A DNA stretch of 64,000 bases from Buttiauxella agrestis (GTDB lineage: Bacteria; Pseudomonadota; Gammaproteobacteria; Enterobacterales; Enterobacteriaceae). The position numbers were made by a program, and so were the translations under genes. Below, in pieces: positions 1-10,886 of this stretch. The stretch's first letter is position 1. Every line of letters starts with the position of its first letter. The notes beneath the pieces are model-generated. The model did not search any database, had not been told where the DNA came from, and saw nothing but the letters and a program-made list of their open reading frames with translations. The DNA lies in assembly GCF_900446255.1 (NCBI RefSeq), contig NZ_UIGI01000001.1, forward strand, positions 3,064,763 through 3,128,762. The letters are read 5' to 3'.

Positions 1-773
1 AAGAAGGCATGATCCAGAAGATCGATAAAAGCAAACTGAGCAATTTCAAAAACCTCGATCCTGAAATGCTTAATAAGCCCTTTGACCCGAATAACGATTA
101 CTCCATTCCCTACATCTGGGGTGCGACAGCCATTGGTGTAAACAGTGATGCTATCGACCCGAAAACTGTCACCAGTTGGGCTGATTTATGGAAGCCGGAG
201 TACAAACAAAGCCTGCTGCTGACCGATGATGCGCGCGAAGTGTTCCAGGTCGCGCTGCGTAAGCTCGGTTATTCCGGCAACACGACTGATCCGAAAGAGA
301 TTGAAGCGGCTTATCACGAACTTCAAAAGCTGATGCCAAACGTGGCGGCATTCAACTCAGATAACCCAGCCAACCCGTATATGGAAGGCGAAGTGAATCT
401 CGGTATGGTGTGGAATGGCTCGGCGTATGTTGCCCGCCAGGCAGGCACGCCGCTGGAAATTGTCTGGCCGAAAGAAGGTGGGATTTTCTGGATGGATAAC
501 TTGTCTATTCCGGCAAATGCCAAAAACGTGGACGGTGCGTTGAAACTAATTAACTTCCTGTTGCGCCCGGAAATTGCAAAACAGGTCGCGGAAACTATCG
601 GCTACCCGACGCCAAACCTTGAAGCACGCAAATTGCTGCCAAAAGAAGTTTCCGGTGATAAGACGCTTTATCCAGATGAAGCCGTGCTGAAAAATGGTGA
701 GTGGCAAAACGATGTCGGCGACGCCAGTACGATTTATGAGAATTATTATCAGAAATTGAAAGCGGGACGCTGA
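1..773 (+). CDS. potD: PotD, spermidine/putrescine-binding periplasmic protein (5' end outside window)
   Basis: Periplasmic substrate-binding protein of the PotABCD polyamine ABC importer. Only the C-terminal part is present: the frame is open from base 3 and reads straight into residues characteristic of E. coli PotD (DPNNDYSIPYIWGATAIGV, then WPKEGGIFWMD and NDVG near the end). The ATG at 9 is internal, not a start. The C-terminus ends in YYQKLKAGR as in E. coli. The rest of the pot operon would lie to the left. An inverted repeat follows the stop and is the likely terminator. Assignment rests on near-continuous similarity to the E. coli protein. Confidence 0.95.
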   Translation, partial: EGMIQKIDKSKLSNFKNLDPEMLNKPFDPNNDYSIPYIWGATAIGVNSDAIDPKTVTSWADLWKPEYKQSLLLTDDAREVFQVALRKLGYSGNTTDPKEIEAAYHELQKLMPNVAAFNSDNPANPYMEGEVNLGMVWNGSAYVARQAGTPLEIVWPKEGGIFWMDNLSIPANAKNVDGALKLINFLLRPEIAKQVAETIGYPTPNLEARKLLPKEVSGDKTLYPDEAVLKNGEWQNDVGDASTIYENYYQKLKAGR

Positions 774-787
774 GTTTAGCGTTGATG

Positions 788-824
788 TATCCCCTCTCCT
801 TCAAGGAGAGGGTTAGGGTGAGGA
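788..824. repeat. Palindromic dispersed-repeat-like element between potD and cobB, possible terminator
   Basis: CCCTCTCC-TTCAA-GGAGAGGG forms a short hairpin at 792-812, followed by GGTTAGGGTGAGG. This composition is typical of small dispersed intergenic palindromes in enterobacteria and pseudomonads. It lies between two convergent genes and lacks a clean T-run. It may end potD and cobB transcription, or simply be a repeat copy. Confidence 0.5.
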
Positions 825-829
825 TGGTT

Positions 830-1654
830 TTAAGACAGACCTTTCAACAACCGTTCCACATACTCCGGCACCACTTCGCTGGCTAAACCGTAGAATTTCT
901 CCTCGAACTCACTCCCAACCTGGCTTGGTTCAAGATTTAGCTCAACGGTATGTGCACCTTGCAAACGGGCTTCGTGCACGAACCCGGCAGCCGGGTAAAC
1001 ATGGCCTGATGTGCCGATGGCAATAAAGTAATCGGCTGTCGCCAGCGCCTGGTAAATCTCATCCATACCGAGCGGCATTTCGCCAAACCACACCACATGC
1101 GGGCGCAAAGGTGAGGAAAGTTGGCAGCAGTGGCAGCGGTCTTGCGAAGTAATATCCGTTTTCCACTCCAGCACTTGTCCGCTATGCACACAGCGAACTT
1201 TTAGCAGCTCACCATGCATATGGATAATATTTTTATTCCCGGCGCGTTCATGCAGATTATCAATATTTTGCGTCACCAACAGAAAGTGATCGCCCAGTTC
1301 TTCTTCAAGGCGAGCCAGCGCCAGATGAGCGGCGTTAGGCTTAATTTCTGCCTGCTGGAGTTGCTGGCGACGCGCATTATAAAATGCCTGCACCAGTTCC
1401 GGGTCACGAGCAAAACCCTCTGGCGTCGCCACATCTTCTACCCGATGTTCTTCCCACAAGCCATCGGTGGCGCGGAAAGTTCTAATCCCTGACTCGGCGG
1501 AAATCCCCGCCCCGGTCAGTACCACAACTCGAGGTTTTTCCATCGCTTCGGGTCCAGGACTGTCTCTGAAAAAAGCACGCTGACGTAAGCGCTGGCGGAG
1601 CAATCGTTTGGTTTTGCGAAACCGGCTTAACCGATGTTGACGACGCGATAGCAT
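830..1654 (-). CDS. cobB: CobB, NAD-dependent protein deacylase (sirtuin)
   Basis: Class III sirtuin that removes acyl groups from protein lysines using NAD+, and acts on acetyl-CoA synthetase among others. The sequence has the Arg-rich N-terminal extension of the long enterobacterial form ([14 protein letters not shown]), the NAD-binding [14 protein letters not shown] motif near residue 48, [12 protein letters not shown], the catalytic HMHGEL and the RPHVVWFGE motif. Length is 274 aa against 279 in E. coli, the difference being at the C-terminus. ATG start at 1654; an internal Met at residue 38 could yield the short isoform known in E. coli. It lies 3 bases downstream of nagK, so the two are probably cotranscribed. 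Confidence 0.95.
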   Translation of the reverse strand: MLSRRQHRLSRFRKTKRLLRQRLRQRAFFRDSPGPEAMEKPRVVVLTGAGISAESGIRTFRATDGLWEEHRVEDVATPEGFARDPELVQAFYNARRQQLQQAEIKPNAAHLALARLEEELGDHFLLVTQNIDNLHERAGNKNIIHMHGELLKVRCVHSGQVLEWKTDITSQDRCHCCQLSSPLRPHVVWFGEMPLGMDEIYQALATADYFIAIGTSGHVYPAAGFVHEARLQGAHTVELNLEPSQVGSEFEEKFYGLASEVVPEYVERLLKGLS

Positions 1655-1657
1655 AAT

Positions 1658-2569
1658 TTACTCCGTGAGATGGAGGAAAGCCGCACCACGCATACCGCCA
1701 GCATCGCCATGGCGTGCAGGTTCAATGCGAGGGACTTTTGCCACAGGTAATAAATACTTAGGCAAACGCTCAGGCAGTTGCTGGTACATCTCAGTAAAGT
1801 TAGACAACCCACCGCCAATGACCACCAGATGCGCGTCAATGGCGGTCAGCAAGCTGCCGAGGCAACAGGCCAACAGCTCAACAAAACGGTCAACGTGGGC
1901 AATCGCTTTATCATCACCCGCACGATAGCGGGCAACGATTTCTTTGGGTTCCAGTGGTTCAGAGTAGAAGTGTTGGTAAACCCATGCAAATCCACGGCCT
2001 GAAAGATAGTTTTCGATACAGCCATGCTGGCCGCAACCGCAGCGTGTCAGGGGGATGTCACGGCCCAGCACATTCAGCGCATCAACTGGCAAACGGGTAT
2101 GGCCAAATTCGCCAGTAATGTAATTACGCCCGGTGATCGATTTACCGTTAACGATAATTCCGCCACCGACGCCAGTGCCGAGAATCAGCCCCATCACCAG
2201 CGGGTACTCGCGGAACTCATCATCCCAGGCTTCAGAGAGCGCGAAACAGTTAGCGTCGTTATCCATACGCACTTCACGCCCAAGCATTGCGCTCAAGTCA
2301 GCCTGCACCGGTTTGCCACTGGCAGCGGGAACATTTGCTGCATACAACGTGCCATCGTCCGTGACTGGCATGCCAGGGATACCGATACCAACCGAACCTT
2401 TGGTACCGAAACGACTATCCGCTTCTTCAACCATGGAAACGATAGCCGCCAGGAAGTTCTCGTAACTGTCGTGTGGAGTGGGTACACGAGTTTCCCACTG
2501 TAACTGGCGTTCCGTGTCATAAACCCCAAGAGCCATTTTCGTGCCGCCAATGTCGAATCCGTAATACAT
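1658..2569 (-). CDS. nagK: NagK, N-acetyl-D-glucosamine kinase
   Basis: ROK-family kinase that phosphorylates GlcNAc released during peptidoglycan recycling, feeding GlcNAc-6-P to NagA. It shows the N-terminal phosphate-binding [11 protein letters not shown], the GTGVGGG loop and the ROK zinc site RCGCGQHGC followed by [10 protein letters not shown] place the start at the ATG at 2569 (MYYGFDIGG, 303 aa, same as E. coli) rather than an upstream TTG at 2587. It follows lolE by 40 bases and precedes cobB by 3 bases, matching the E. coli lolCDE-nagK-cobB order. Confidence 0.95.
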   Translation of the reverse strand: MYYGFDIGGTKMALGVYDTERQLQWETRVPTPHDSYENFLAAIVSMVEEADSRFGTKGSVGIGIPGMPVTDDGTLYAANVPAASGKPVQADLSAMLGREVRMDNDANCFALSEAWDDEFREYPLVMGLILGTGVGGGIIVNGKSITGRNYITGEFGHTRLPVDALNVLGRDIPLTRCGCGQHGCIENYLSGRGFAWVYQHFYSEPLEPKEIVARYRAGDDKAIAHVDRFVELLACCLGSLLTAIDAHLVVIGGGLSNFTEMYQQLPERLPKYLLPVAKVPRIEPARHGDAGGMRGAAFLHLTE

Positions 2570-2609
2570 CGCTTCGCTGCTCCCCAATACCGCATTATCA
2601 ATTAATTAA

Positions 2610-3854
2610 TTATTGCCCGCTTAATACTCGTGCTGGGTCGATATTACTGGCTCGGCGAGCTGGATACCAACTGGCGAGTAAACTCAGTAACAACGCTGTG
2701 ATCAAGACATAAAATACGTCCAGCCAATGAAGTTCTGATGGCAGGAAATCAATAAAGTAGATATCGCCGGACAGGAACTGGTGGCCGATGAGCTTTTCAA
2801 TCACACGAATGATGTTGGTCAATTGCCATGAAGCCAGTACGCCGACAATCACGCCGCTCACGCTACCAAATAGCCCCGCCAGCAAGCCATACCAGACGAA
2901 AATCGCGCGGATCAAACCGTCTTTTGCCCCAAGCGTACGCAACACCGCAATGTCGCTACTCTTGTCTTTCACCGCCATCACCAGCGTGGATACGATGTTA
3001 AAACAGGCCACGCCAATCACCAGCACCATCGCCAGATACATGATGGCGCGAATCATTTGAATGTCGCGGTACATATAGCCGTAAGTGCCAATCCAGCTTT
3101 TGATATAAACGTATGCGTTAGTGACTTCACCCGCATCGCGCACCAGTTGGTTAGCATTAAAGACATCGTGAACCTTAATGGCGATACCCGTGACGCTGTC
3201 GCCCATGTCTAAATAACTCTGGGCGTCCGCCATTGGCACCATAGCAAAGCTATGATCGAGCTGCCCGCTGAGGGCCAGAATGCCTTCAACCTGGAGGCGA
3301 ACACGCTTCGGCTGCAACAGTTTAGTGCCGCCATCGCTATTCGGGATCATGATGGAGATCCAGTCGCCCTGCTTCACTTTCAGGGCATCGGCCACACCTT
3401 TACCGATAATGATTTGTTGCTGCCCGGCTTTAAAGTTCTGCCACGCATTGTTTTGCACATATTGCGGTAACGCGCTCAGATGAGCTTCCTGAGCAGGATC
3501 AACACCCTTCACCTGAATGGCACGCAGATTAGGTCCGCTTTCCACCAGCCCCGTAAAGTTGATGTACGGTGCTGCGGCGGCAATGCCCTTCACTTTCTCA
3601 ATGCGTTGTAAAACACCGCTCCAGTCGTGGAATGGCTGATTCACCGGCTCAATTTCGCCGTGCGGAACCACCGCCAGAATGCGATTATTCAGCTCACGCT
3701 CAAAGCCGTTCATCGCACTCAGGCCGACAATCAACACCGCCACACCGAGCGCGATGCCTAACGTTGAAATCACAGATATCAGTGACACCATGCCGCTGCG
3801 GCGACGCCCGCGGCTGAAACGTAAACCAATCAGCAGTGACAGTGGCGATGCCAT
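2610..3854 (-). CDS. lolE: LolE, lipoprotein-releasing ABC transporter permease
   Basis: Inner-membrane subunit of LolCDE, which extracts outer-membrane lipoproteins and hands them to LolA. At 414 aa it is the same length as E. coli LolE. Sequence shows the N-terminal transmembrane segment ([20 protein letters not shown]), a large periplasmic domain, and three C-terminal transmembrane helices with the FtsX-like core ([21 protein letters not shown]) ending in [20 protein letters not shown]. Its ATG shares one base with the lolD TAA stop (TAATG), indicating translational coupling. Confidence 0.96.
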   Translation of the reverse strand: MASPLSLLIGLRFSRGRRRSGMVSLISVISTLGIALGVAVLIVGLSAMNGFERELNNRILAVVPHGEIEPVNQPFHDWSGVLQRIEKVKGIAAAAPYINFTGLVESGPNLRAIQVKGVDPAQEAHLSALPQYVQNNAWQNFKAGQQQIIIGKGVADALKVKQGDWISIMIPNSDGGTKLLQPKRVRLQVEGILALSGQLDHSFAMVPMADAQSYLDMGDSVTGIAIKVHDVFNANQLVRDAGEVTNAYVYIKSWIGTYGYMYRDIQMIRAIMYLAMVLVIGVACFNIVSTLVMAVKDKSSDIAVLRTLGAKDGLIRAIFVWYGLLAGLFGSVSGVIVGVLASWQLTNIIRVIEKLIGHQFLSGDIYFIDFLPSELHWLDVFYVLITALLLSLLASWYPARRASNIDPARVLSGQ

Positions 3855-4558
3855 TAATCGGCTCCCATCAAAGTCAGCTCATGACTCAGGCGACCATCTT
3901 GCATTTCTAACTGACGAGACATGCGCTTAGCCAGTTTCAGGTCGTGAGTGACCACTAAAAACGCGGTTCCCTGACGCACATTCAGCTCGCCCAATAACTC
4001 GAAGATGCTGTCAGCGTTACGCGCATCAAGATTACCGGTTGGCTCATCTGCCAGCACCAGGCGCGGGTTATTCACCAGCGCACGGGCAATCGCCACACGC
4101 TGACGCTCGCCGCCCGAAAGCTCAGACGGACGGTGATTACTACGGTGATCAAGCCCTACCGCTTTAAGCATTTCCAGCGCGCGTTGCTTAGTATCATCGG
4201 TATTGTTTTTACCGATTAGCAGCGGCATGGCGACGTTTTCCATCGCCGTGAAATCTGGCAGCAAATGGTGGAACTGGTAGATAAAGCCCAGTTCGCGGTT
4301 ACGCAGTTCGGCTTTAGCGGAAGACGACATAGAACTCATCGCCTTACCGTTGAAAATCACATCGCCAGAAGTGGGTGTATCCAACCCGCCCAGCAGATGC
4401 AGCAAAGTACTTTTGCCAGAGCCGGAGCTGCCGACAATCGCCATTAACTCGCCGGTATTAATACTGAAGCTGACATCATGCAATACGTCCGTTTGCACTT
4501 TGCCTTCCTGATAGCGTTTGCACAGCTTGTCACACTGCAACAGGACAGAATTACTCAT
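3854..4558 (-). CDS. lolD: LolD, lipoprotein-releasing ABC transporter ATPase
   Basis: ATP-binding subunit that powers LolCE. Visible motifs are Walker A GSSGSGKS, a Q-loop ([12 protein letters not shown]), the ABC signature [15 protein letters not shown], Walker [14 protein letters not shown] and the switch His in VVTHD. Start is set at the ATG at 4558 ([12 protein letters not shown], 234 aa); longer readings upstream run inside lolC. It overlaps the lolC stop by 8 bases and the lolE start by 1 base, so the three proteins are made from one coupled message. Confidence 0.96.
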   Translation of the reverse strand: MSNSVLLQCDKLCKRYQEGKVQTDVLHDVSFSINTGELMAIVGSSGSGKSTLLHLLGGLDTPTSGDVIFNGKAMSSMSSSAKAELRNRELGFIYQFHHLLPDFTAMENVAMPLLIGKNNTDDTKQRALEMLKAVGLDHRSNHRPSELSGGERQRVAIARALVNNPRLVLADEPTGNLDARNADSIFELLGELNVRQGTAFLVVTHDLKLAKRMSRQLEMQDGRLSHELTLMGAD

Positions 4559-5750
4559 AACGTAAAGCCTCAGCGGGAAGTGTCGCGGCAGCGCGCCACG
4601 ACGGGTAAAGCGTGGATAACAGTGCGACAGCCATAGCAATAATCGCAATCACAATAACTTGTACAGGGTCGATAGCGACGGGCAGCGCGGCGCCATCCAG
4701 CAACGCGCCAATAATCGGCATCAAATTGTTCAGCTGGCTGGCAAGCAAAGCGCCTAATAATGCGCCCAACAAAGCGCCAATCACACCTGCGCTCGCCCCT
4801 TGCACCATAAACACCGCCATGATTTGGCGACGTGTTAATCCCTGGGTCTGAAGAATGGCGACTTCGCCCTGCTTTTCCATTACCAGCAGGCCAAGAGAGG
4901 TGATGATGTTAAATGCAGCGACGGCCACAATCAGGCTTAACAGCAGGCCCATCATGTTTTTCTCCATGCGCACGGCCTGGAACAACTCGCCTTTACGTTC
5001 GCGCCAGTCCTTCCATTCGGTGCCCGGCGGCAACGTTTGTTGGCTTAAAACGTCTACTTTCAGCGGTTCAGCCAGCCACAAACGCCAGCCGGTGATATTG
5101 CCTGCCGGGTAGCGCATCAGACGCGAGGCATCCTGCTGGTTCACCAGCATCTGATAGCCGTCGACTTCGCTGCTGGCCGCGAAAGTCCCGATGACCGTAA
5201 ACAGACGCTGGCTTGGCAAACGGCCCATCGGCGTGAACTGGCTCGCTGACGGCACCATGACGCGGATACTGTCACCGCGTTTAATACCCAGTTGCCCGGC
5301 AAGTTGTTCACCGAGAATGATGTTGTATTTCCCGGCGACCAGGTCAGTTTGTTTCACGTTCACCAGGAACGGCGAAAGGGGATCTTTTTCTTCAGGTTTC
5401 ACGCCCAACATCACGCCGACCGCGACACTGCGCGCGCTTTGTAGCACCACATCGCCAGTGGTCACGGGCGCAATACGCGTGACACCTTCAAGTTTGAGAT
5501 CTTTAGCAGGGAGAGTTTCTGGGTTAATCGAGCCGCCAGGCGAAGTGATGATCGCTTGTGGCATTAGCCCAAGAATGTTGTTTTGCAGCTCACGCTCGAA
5601 GCCGTTCATCACGGAAAGCACCGTCACCAGCGCCATTACGCCAAGCGTAATGCCGATAGTCGACAGCCATGAGACGAAACGACCGAAACGGTCAGATGCT
5701 CGCCCACGCATGTAGCGCAGGCCTATAAATAACGCGACAGGTTGATACAT
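4551..5750 (-). CDS. lolC: LolC, lipoprotein-releasing ABC transporter permease
   Basis: Second membrane subunit of LolCDE and the one that recruits LolA through its periplasmic Hook. Length is 399 aa from the ATG at 5750 ([16 protein letters not shown]), identical to E. coli; codons further upstream are non-homologous. It has one N-terminal and three C-terminal transmembrane segments and the family motif [23 protein letters not shown]. First gene of lolCDE-nagK-cobB; a sigma-70 promoter is visible just upstream. Confidence 0.96.
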   Translation of the reverse strand: MYQPVALFIGLRYMRGRASDRFGRFVSWLSTIGITLGVMALVTVLSVMNGFERELQNNILGLMPQAIITSPGGSINPETLPAKDLKLEGVTRIAPVTTGDVVLQSARSVAVGVMLGVKPEEKDPLSPFLVNVKQTDLVAGKYNIILGEQLAGQLGIKRGDSIRVMVPSASQFTPMGRLPSQRLFTVIGTFAASSEVDGYQMLVNQQDASRLMRYPAGNITGWRLWLAEPLKVDVLSQQTLPPGTEWKDWRERKGELFQAVRMEKNMMGLLLSLIVAVAAFNIITSLGLLVMEKQGEVAILQTQGLTRRQIMAVFMVQGASAGVIGALLGALLGALLASQLNNLMPIIGALLDGAALPVAIDPVQVIVIAIIAMAVALLSTLYPSWRAAATLPAEALRYE

Positions 5751-5792
5751 GTATTCCGTCTTGTTGCAGTTGCGGATGCAAAGTTGGCGAGA

Positions 5793-5821
5793 AGTATATA
5801 AGCGATACCGTATCAAGTAAA
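5793..5821 (-). promoter_or_regulatory. Candidate sigma-70 promoter of lolCDE
   Basis: On the minus strand TTTACT, a 17-base spacer and TATACT lie about 45 bases upstream of the lolC ATG, implying a leader of roughly 36 nt. Position and spacing fit a constitutive promoter. No experimental support. Confidence 0.5.
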
Positions 5822-6051
5822 TGAAACGTAACGTTTTTTTGATATTTCAGAACATGCGAAATCCCTGTTAAATCAAACTCATAACATCTTGTTTTCGAAG
5901 TCAAAGCTGCGATAAAACGGAGATAAATTGTTCCTGCGGAATTTCCTAAATGCGCCAGATTCTTACAAAAACAGACAATTCAGGTAAAAAAATGTCGGGC
6001 AATCTTCCACCCTGAAGGCCAATACAGGGCAACAGAAGAAACTACGGGCGC
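5822..6051. other. Divergent intergenic region lolC/ycfT
   Basis: This AT-rich spacer between divergent lolC and ycfT should carry the ycfT promoter. TTGTTT and GATAAA spaced by 16 bases around 5890-5920 could serve, but the match is weak. I see no conserved operator, open frame or repeat here. Confidence 0.3.
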
Positions 6052-7125
6052 ATGAAAAACAAACAATTGTGGATAAATCATATCAAAGGGCTGTGCATTT
6101 GCCTGGTCGTCATTTACCACTCAGTAATCACCTTTTATCCCCACCTGGTTCAGTTCCAGAGCGGGCTCCCGGAATACATCGCTAAGAGCTGGATTTACCT
6201 TAACTTGTATCTGGCGCCCTTCCGGATGCCGGTGTTCTTCTTTATTTCAGGCTTTTTGATAACCCGTTATATCGACGCAGTGCAATGGCGTGATTGTGTT
6301 GATAAGCGCCTGTGGAATATCTTTTATGTTCTGCTGTTGTGGGGCGTCTTGCAGTGGCTGGGAATTTCGTTAATCAACCAGTGGCTGGCGCCGGATCTGG
6401 TACGCAACCCGACCTCTAACGCAGCCTATTCAGAAACCTTGATCCAGTTTGCCACCAGCATGGCGAAAGCCAGCACCAGCCTTTGGTATCTTTATGCGTT
6501 AGTGCTTTATTTCCTGGTGTTCAAAAGCCTGCGTCAATTCAGAGTCCCGGTCATTTTGATGTTGCTGGCCGTGAACGTCGTGATTAGCTTTGCGCCACTA
6601 CCCTGGTGGGGCATGAACAGCGTGGTACGTAATATGTGTTATTACGGGCTGGGAGCGTGGTTCGGTACGCAATTAATGACGGCAATGAAAGAATTTAATC
6701 TTCGTCAGCATCCCCTGATTTGTGCCGCTGCCGCACTGGTTTCAGTGGCGTTGTATCTGGTCAATGTCCCACTCGTGATTTCGCTAGTCTCGATTTTTGT
6801 CATCATGAAGCTGTTTTATCTGCTCGATAACTGGCGTGAAAGCCGTACCGATGCATTCCTTAATATCGTCGGCACCAATACGATTGCTATCTACACCACT
6901 CACCGCATCGTTATCGAAGCACTCAGTTTGTTCACCCTTGGGCAGATTAGCGCCGGACGAATTTCCGATAACCTCTTGCTCGCCATTCTGATGGTTTACC
7001 CGTTTGTCAGCCTGGCGATTTGCACGGTATTAGGGTTAGGTTTCAGGAAATTATCGCGTGCTGCGTTTGGTGACATGTTCTTTTCACCGCCAGCTAAATT
7101 AGTGCCCGCAACGCAGGCGCGTTAA
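6052..7125 (+). CDS. ycfT: YcfT, multi-pass acyltransferase-3 family protein
   Basis: Member of the acyltransferase-3 (OafA/OpgC-like) integral membrane family; substrate and acceptor are not known. About ten hydrophobic segments are visible, with the family hallmarks of an early His in CICLVVIYHSVITF (residues 13-26), the FRMPVFFFISGFL motif near residue 60 and IAIYTTHRI near residue 285. Length is 357 aa, the same as E. coli YcfT. ATG at 6052. It is divergent from lolC and co-directional with mfd, with 151 bases between. Confidence 0.88.
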   Translation: MKNKQLWINHIKGLCICLVVIYHSVITFYPHLVQFQSGLPEYIAKSWIYLNLYLAPFRMPVFFFISGFLITRYIDAVQWRDCVDKRLWNIFYVLLLWGVLQWLGISLINQWLAPDLVRNPTSNAAYSETLIQFATSMAKASTSLWYLYALVLYFLVFKSLRQFRVPVILMLLAVNVVISFAPLPWWGMNSVVRNMCYYGLGAWFGTQLMTAMKEFNLRQHPLICAAAALVSVALYLVNVPLVISLVSIFVIMKLFYLLDNWRESRTDAFLNIVGTNTIAIYTTHRIVIEALSLFTLGQISAGRISDNLLLAILMVYPFVSLAICTVLGLGFRKLSRAAFGDMFFSPPAKLVPATQAR

Positions 7126-7276
7126 GTCACACTCTGTGGACGATGAATCCCAGGTTGCGGTGCGATTGTGTTGCTAATACAAAACGATCGCGGATAATAA
7201 TAAGCAACTTCTTGACGCGTCTGGTGGTCATTTGCCCACAAAGCACGGCGCAACCTGAGAGATTCTGACATCCGAT

Positions 7277-10200
7277 ATGCCTGAAAATTATCGCTACTCC
7301 TTACCTGTAAAAGCTGGCGATCAGCGCCAGCTTGGTGAACTCACCGGCTCTGCGTGCGCGACTGAAGTTGCCGAAATCACTGAGCGCCATAATGGCCCGG
7401 TGGTGTTGATCGCCCCTGATATGCAGAATGCGCTGCGTCTGCATGACGAAATCAGCCAGTTTACGGAAAGCATGGTGATGAATCTTGCCGACTGGGAAAC
7501 CCTGCCTTACGACAGTTTCTCGCCGCATCAGGAAATCATCTCTTCACGTTTATCAACACTATATCAGCTACCAACCATGCAGCGCGGCGTGTTAATCCTG
7601 CCGGTGAATACTCTGATGCAACGCGTGTGTCCACACAGCTATTTACACGGACACGCGTTAGTGATGAAGAAAGGCCAGCGTTTGTCGCGTGATAACCTGC
7701 GCAGCCAGCTGGAACAAGCCGGTTATCGCAGCGTTGATCAGGTCATGGAGCACGGTGAATTTGCGACCCGTGGCGCATTGTTGGATTTGTATCCGATGGG
7801 CAGCGACCAGCCCTATCGCATCGACTTTTTCGATGATGAAATCGACAGCCTGCGCGTTTTTGACGTAGATACGCAGCGCACGCTCGAAGAAGTCGACGCC
7901 ATTAACCTGCTCCCTGCGCACGAATTCCCGACCGATAAATCCGCCATCGAGCTGTTCCGCAGCCAGTGGCGCGACAAGTTTGATGTGAAGCGCGAGCCTG
8001 AACATATTTACCAGCAGGTCAGTAAAGGCATGCTCCCGGCGGGGATTGAATACTGGCAGCCGCTGTTCTTCAGCGAACCATTACCGCCACTTTTTAGCTA
8101 TTTCCCAAAAAACACGCTGCTGATTAATACCGGTGATATCGAAACCAACGCCGAGCGTTTCTGGCAGGATACGTTTGCCCGTTTCGAGAATCGTGGCGTT
8201 GACCCAATGCGCCCGCTGCTTCCGCCAGAAAGCCTGTGGTTACGCGTTGACGAACTGTTCAGCGAACTAAAAAACTGGCCGCGCATTCAGCTCAAAACGG
8301 AATCGTTAGCCGACAAAGCTGCGTTTACCAACCTGGGTTATCACGCCCTACCCGATCTATCCGTTCAGGCGCAGCAAAAAGCGCCGCTCGATAACCTGCG
8401 TAAATTCCTTGAATCTTTCGATGGCCCCGTCGTATTTTCCGTCGAAAGTGAAGGCCGCCGTGAGGCATTAGGCGAACTGTTAGCGCGAATTAAAGTTGCC
8501 CCGAAACGTATTTATCGGCTCGATGAAGCGGCCGATAAAGGCCGTTATTTAATGCTGGGTTCCAGCGAACATGGTTTTATCGACACGCTGCGCAACCGGG
8601 CGCTAGTTTGTGAAAGTGACCTGCTGGGAGAGCGCGTCAGCCGCCGCCGTCAGGACAGCCGTCGCACTATTAACCCGGATACGTTGATTCGCAACCTGGC
8701 CGAGTTGCATACCGGGCAGCCTGTTGTGCACCTCGAGCATGGCGTCGGGCGATATGCCGGCCTCACCACTCTTGAAGCGGGCGGTATTACAGCTGAATAC
8801 CTGATGCTGACCTACGCAGGGGACGCCAAACTTTATGTCCCTGTTTCGTCGCTCCATTTAATTAGCCGTTATGCGGGTGGTGCCGAAGAAAATGCACCAT
8901 TGCATAAGCTCGGCAGCGATGCCTGGTCGCGCGCGCGTCAAAAAGCGGCTGAGAAAGTGCGCGATGTGGCGGCAGAACTGCTGGATATTTACGCTCAACG
9001 TGCCGCCAAACAAGGCTTCGCCTTCAAGCATGACCGTGAACAGTACCAAATGTTCTGCGATGCTTTCCCGTTTGAAACCACACCGGACCAGGCGCAGGCC
9101 ATCAACGCGGTATTAAGCGACATGTGCCAGCCCTTGGCCATGGACCGCCTGGTATGTGGCGACGTCGGCTTTGGTAAAACCGAAGTTGCGATGCGTGCCG
9201 CTTTCCTCGCGGTGGAAAACAACAAACAAGTTGCGGTACTCGTGCCAACGACGCTGCTGGCCCAACAGCACCTCGACAACTTCCGTGACCGTTTTGCTAA
9301 CTGGCCGGTGCGTATCGAAATGCTGTCGCGTTTTCGTACCGCTAAAGAGCAAGCGCAAATTCTGGAAGAGGCGCGTGAAGGGAAAGTCGACATTCTTATC
9401 GGCACCCATAAGCTGCTGCAAAATGATGTGAAGATGAAAGATCTCGGCCTGCTGATCGTCGATGAAGAGCACCGTTTTGGTGTGCGCCATAAAGAGCGTA
9501 TCAAGGCGATGCGTGCCGATGTGGATATTCTGACGCTGACCGCCACCCCGATTCCACGAACCTTGAATATGGCGATGAGTGGAATGCGCGATTTATCGAT
9601 TATCGCTACTCCGCCAGCCCGCCGTCTGGCAGTGAAAACCTTCGTGCGTGAATACGACAGCCTGGTGGTTCGCGAAGCCATCCTGCGCGAAGTGCTGCGT
9701 GGCGGCCAGGTTTACTATCTTTACAATGATGTTGAAAACATCCAGAAAGCGGCAGACAAACTCGCGGAATTGGTTCCGGAAGCGCGAATCACCATCGGTC
9801 ACGGCCAAATGCGCGAGCGTGAACTGGAACGGGTGATGAACGATTTCCACCACCAGCGTTTTAACGTGCTGGTGTGCACCACGATTATCGAAACCGGTAT
9901 CGATATTCCGACAGCCAACACCATTATCATTGAACGTGCAGACCATTTCGGCCTCGCGCAGCTGCACCAGCTCCGTGGCCGCGTTGGGCGTTCGCATCAC
10001 CAGGCTTATGCGTGGCTGCTGACGCCTCACCCGAAAGCCATGACCACCGATGCGCAAAAGCGCCTCGAAGCTATCGCTTCTCTCGAAGATTTAGGGGCGG
10101 GTTTTGCGCTGGCAACACACGACCTGGAAATCCGAGGTGCAGGTGAATTGCTTGGTGAAGGCCAAAGCGGCTCAATGGAAACAATCGGCTTTTCTCTGTA

Positions 10201-10723
10201 TATGGAAATGCTGGAAAACGCGGTCGATGCGCTCAAAGAAGGTCGCGAGCCATCGCTTGAAGATTTGACCAGCAGCCAGACCGAAGTCGAATTGCGCATG
10301 CCTGCCCTGCTGCCAGATGATTTTATCCCGGATGTGAATACGCGCCTGTCGTTTTATAAGCGCATTGCCAGCGCCAAAACGGCACATGAGCTTGACGAGT
10401 TAAAAGTCGAACTGATTGACCGCTTTGGATTGCTACCGGATCCGGCGCGTAATCTGTTGGATATCGCGGCATTGCGTCAGCAAGCTCAGAAACTGGGTGT
10501 GCGCAAAATCGAAGGCAATGAAAAAGGCGGGGTGATTGAGTTTGCCGAGAAGAACAATGTTAATCCGGTTTGGCTGATTGGCTTATTGCAAAAGCAACCG
10601 CAGCATTACCGCCTGGATGGACCAACGCGTCTTAAATTTATTGAAGATCTCGCCGATCGCAAAGCGCGAATGGAATGGGTGCGTAACTTTATGCATCAAT
10701 TAGCCCAGAACGCAGCAGCTTGA
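7277..10723 (+). CDS. mfd: Mfd, transcription-repair coupling factor
   Basis: ATP-dependent DNA translocase that pushes stalled RNA polymerase off lesions and recruits UvrA. 1148 aa, identical in length to E. coli. Domains in order: UvrB-like N-terminal module with degenerate helicase fold (about 1-350), RNA polymerase-interacting domain near 475-545 (HLEHGVGRYAGL marks its start), RecG-like translocase with Walker A GDVGFGKTEVAM (about 629), DEEH box (about 728), ATPIPRT and the TRG region LRGRVGRSHHQAYAWLL, then the C-terminal UvrB-mimic D7. ATG at 7277. Confidence 0.98.
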   Translation: MPENYRYSLPVKAGDQRQLGELTGSACATEVAEITERHNGPVVLIAPDMQNALRLHDEISQFTESMVMNLADWETLPYDSFSPHQEIISSRLSTLYQLPTMQRGVLILPVNTLMQRVCPHSYLHGHALVMKKGQRLSRDNLRSQLEQAGYRSVDQVMEHGEFATRGALLDLYPMGSDQPYRIDFFDDEIDSLRVFDVDTQRTLEEVDAINLLPAHEFPTDKSAIELFRSQWRDKFDVKREPEHIYQQVSKGMLPAGIEYWQPLFFSEPLPPLFSYFPKNTLLINTGDIETNAERFWQDTFARFENRGVDPMRPLLPPESLWLRVDELFSELKNWPRIQLKTESLADKAAFTNLGYHALPDLSVQAQQKAPLDNLRKFLESFDGPVVFSVESEGRREALGELLARIKVAPKRIYRLDEAADKGRYLMLGSSEHGFIDTLRNRALVCESDLLGERVSRRRQDSRRTINPDTLIRNLAELHTGQPVVHLEHGVGRYAGLTTLEAGGITAEYLMLTYAGDAKLYVPVSSLHLISRYAGGAEENAPLHKLGSDAWSRARQKAAEKVRDVAAELLDIYAQRAAKQGFAFKHDREQYQMFCDAFPFETTPDQAQAINAVLSDMCQPLAMDRLVCGDVGFGKTEVAMRAAFLAVENNKQVAVLVPTTLLAQQHLDNFRDRFANWPVRIEMLSRFRTAKEQAQILEEAREGKVDILIGTHKLLQNDVKMKDLGLLIVDEEHRFGVRHKERIKAMRADVDILTLTATPIPRTLNMAMSGMRDLSIIATPPARRLAVKTFVREYDSLVVREAILREVLRGGQVYYLYNDVENIQKAADKLAELVPEARITIGHGQMRERELERVMNDFHHQRFNVLVCTTIIETGIDIPTANTIIIERADHFGLAQLHQLRGRVGRSHHQAYAWLLTPHPKAMTTDAQKRLEAIASLEDLGAGFALATHDLEIRGAGELLGEGQSGSMETIGFSLYMEMLENAVDALKEGREPSLEDLTSSQTEVELRMPALLPDDFIPDVNTRLSFYKRIASAKTAHELDELKVELIDRFGLLPDPARNLLDIAALRQQAQKLGVRKIEGNEKGGVIEFAEKNNVNPVWLIGLLQKQPQHYRLDGPTRLKFIEDLADRKARMEWVRNFMHQLAQNAAA

Positions 10724-10744
10724 TTCAAACCTTAATTTGCTTAA

Positions 10745-10775
10745 CGTGCCTTAGTTTCCCCTAAGGCACTTTGTA
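10745..10775 (+). terminator. mfd terminator
   Basis: GTGCCTTAG-TTTCCC-CTAAGGCAC at 10746-10769 is a perfect 9-bp stem directly after mfd, followed by TTTGT. Rho-independent type with a short T-run. Confidence 0.7.
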
Positions 10776-10886
10776 ACATTTACACATTCTTTTCAAATCA
10801 CCAGGGTTTCCCTACATCTTCAACCGCCATAATTCGCGATTAACTTTTTAATAACATTAACCTTAATAATAATGAGGTTTCGCTTA

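Noticed and set aside
8995-9681. Open frame of 228 codons antisense to mfd
   Set aside because: Lies fully within the highly conserved mfd helicase region; product looks like a shadow translation rich in Arg and Ser.
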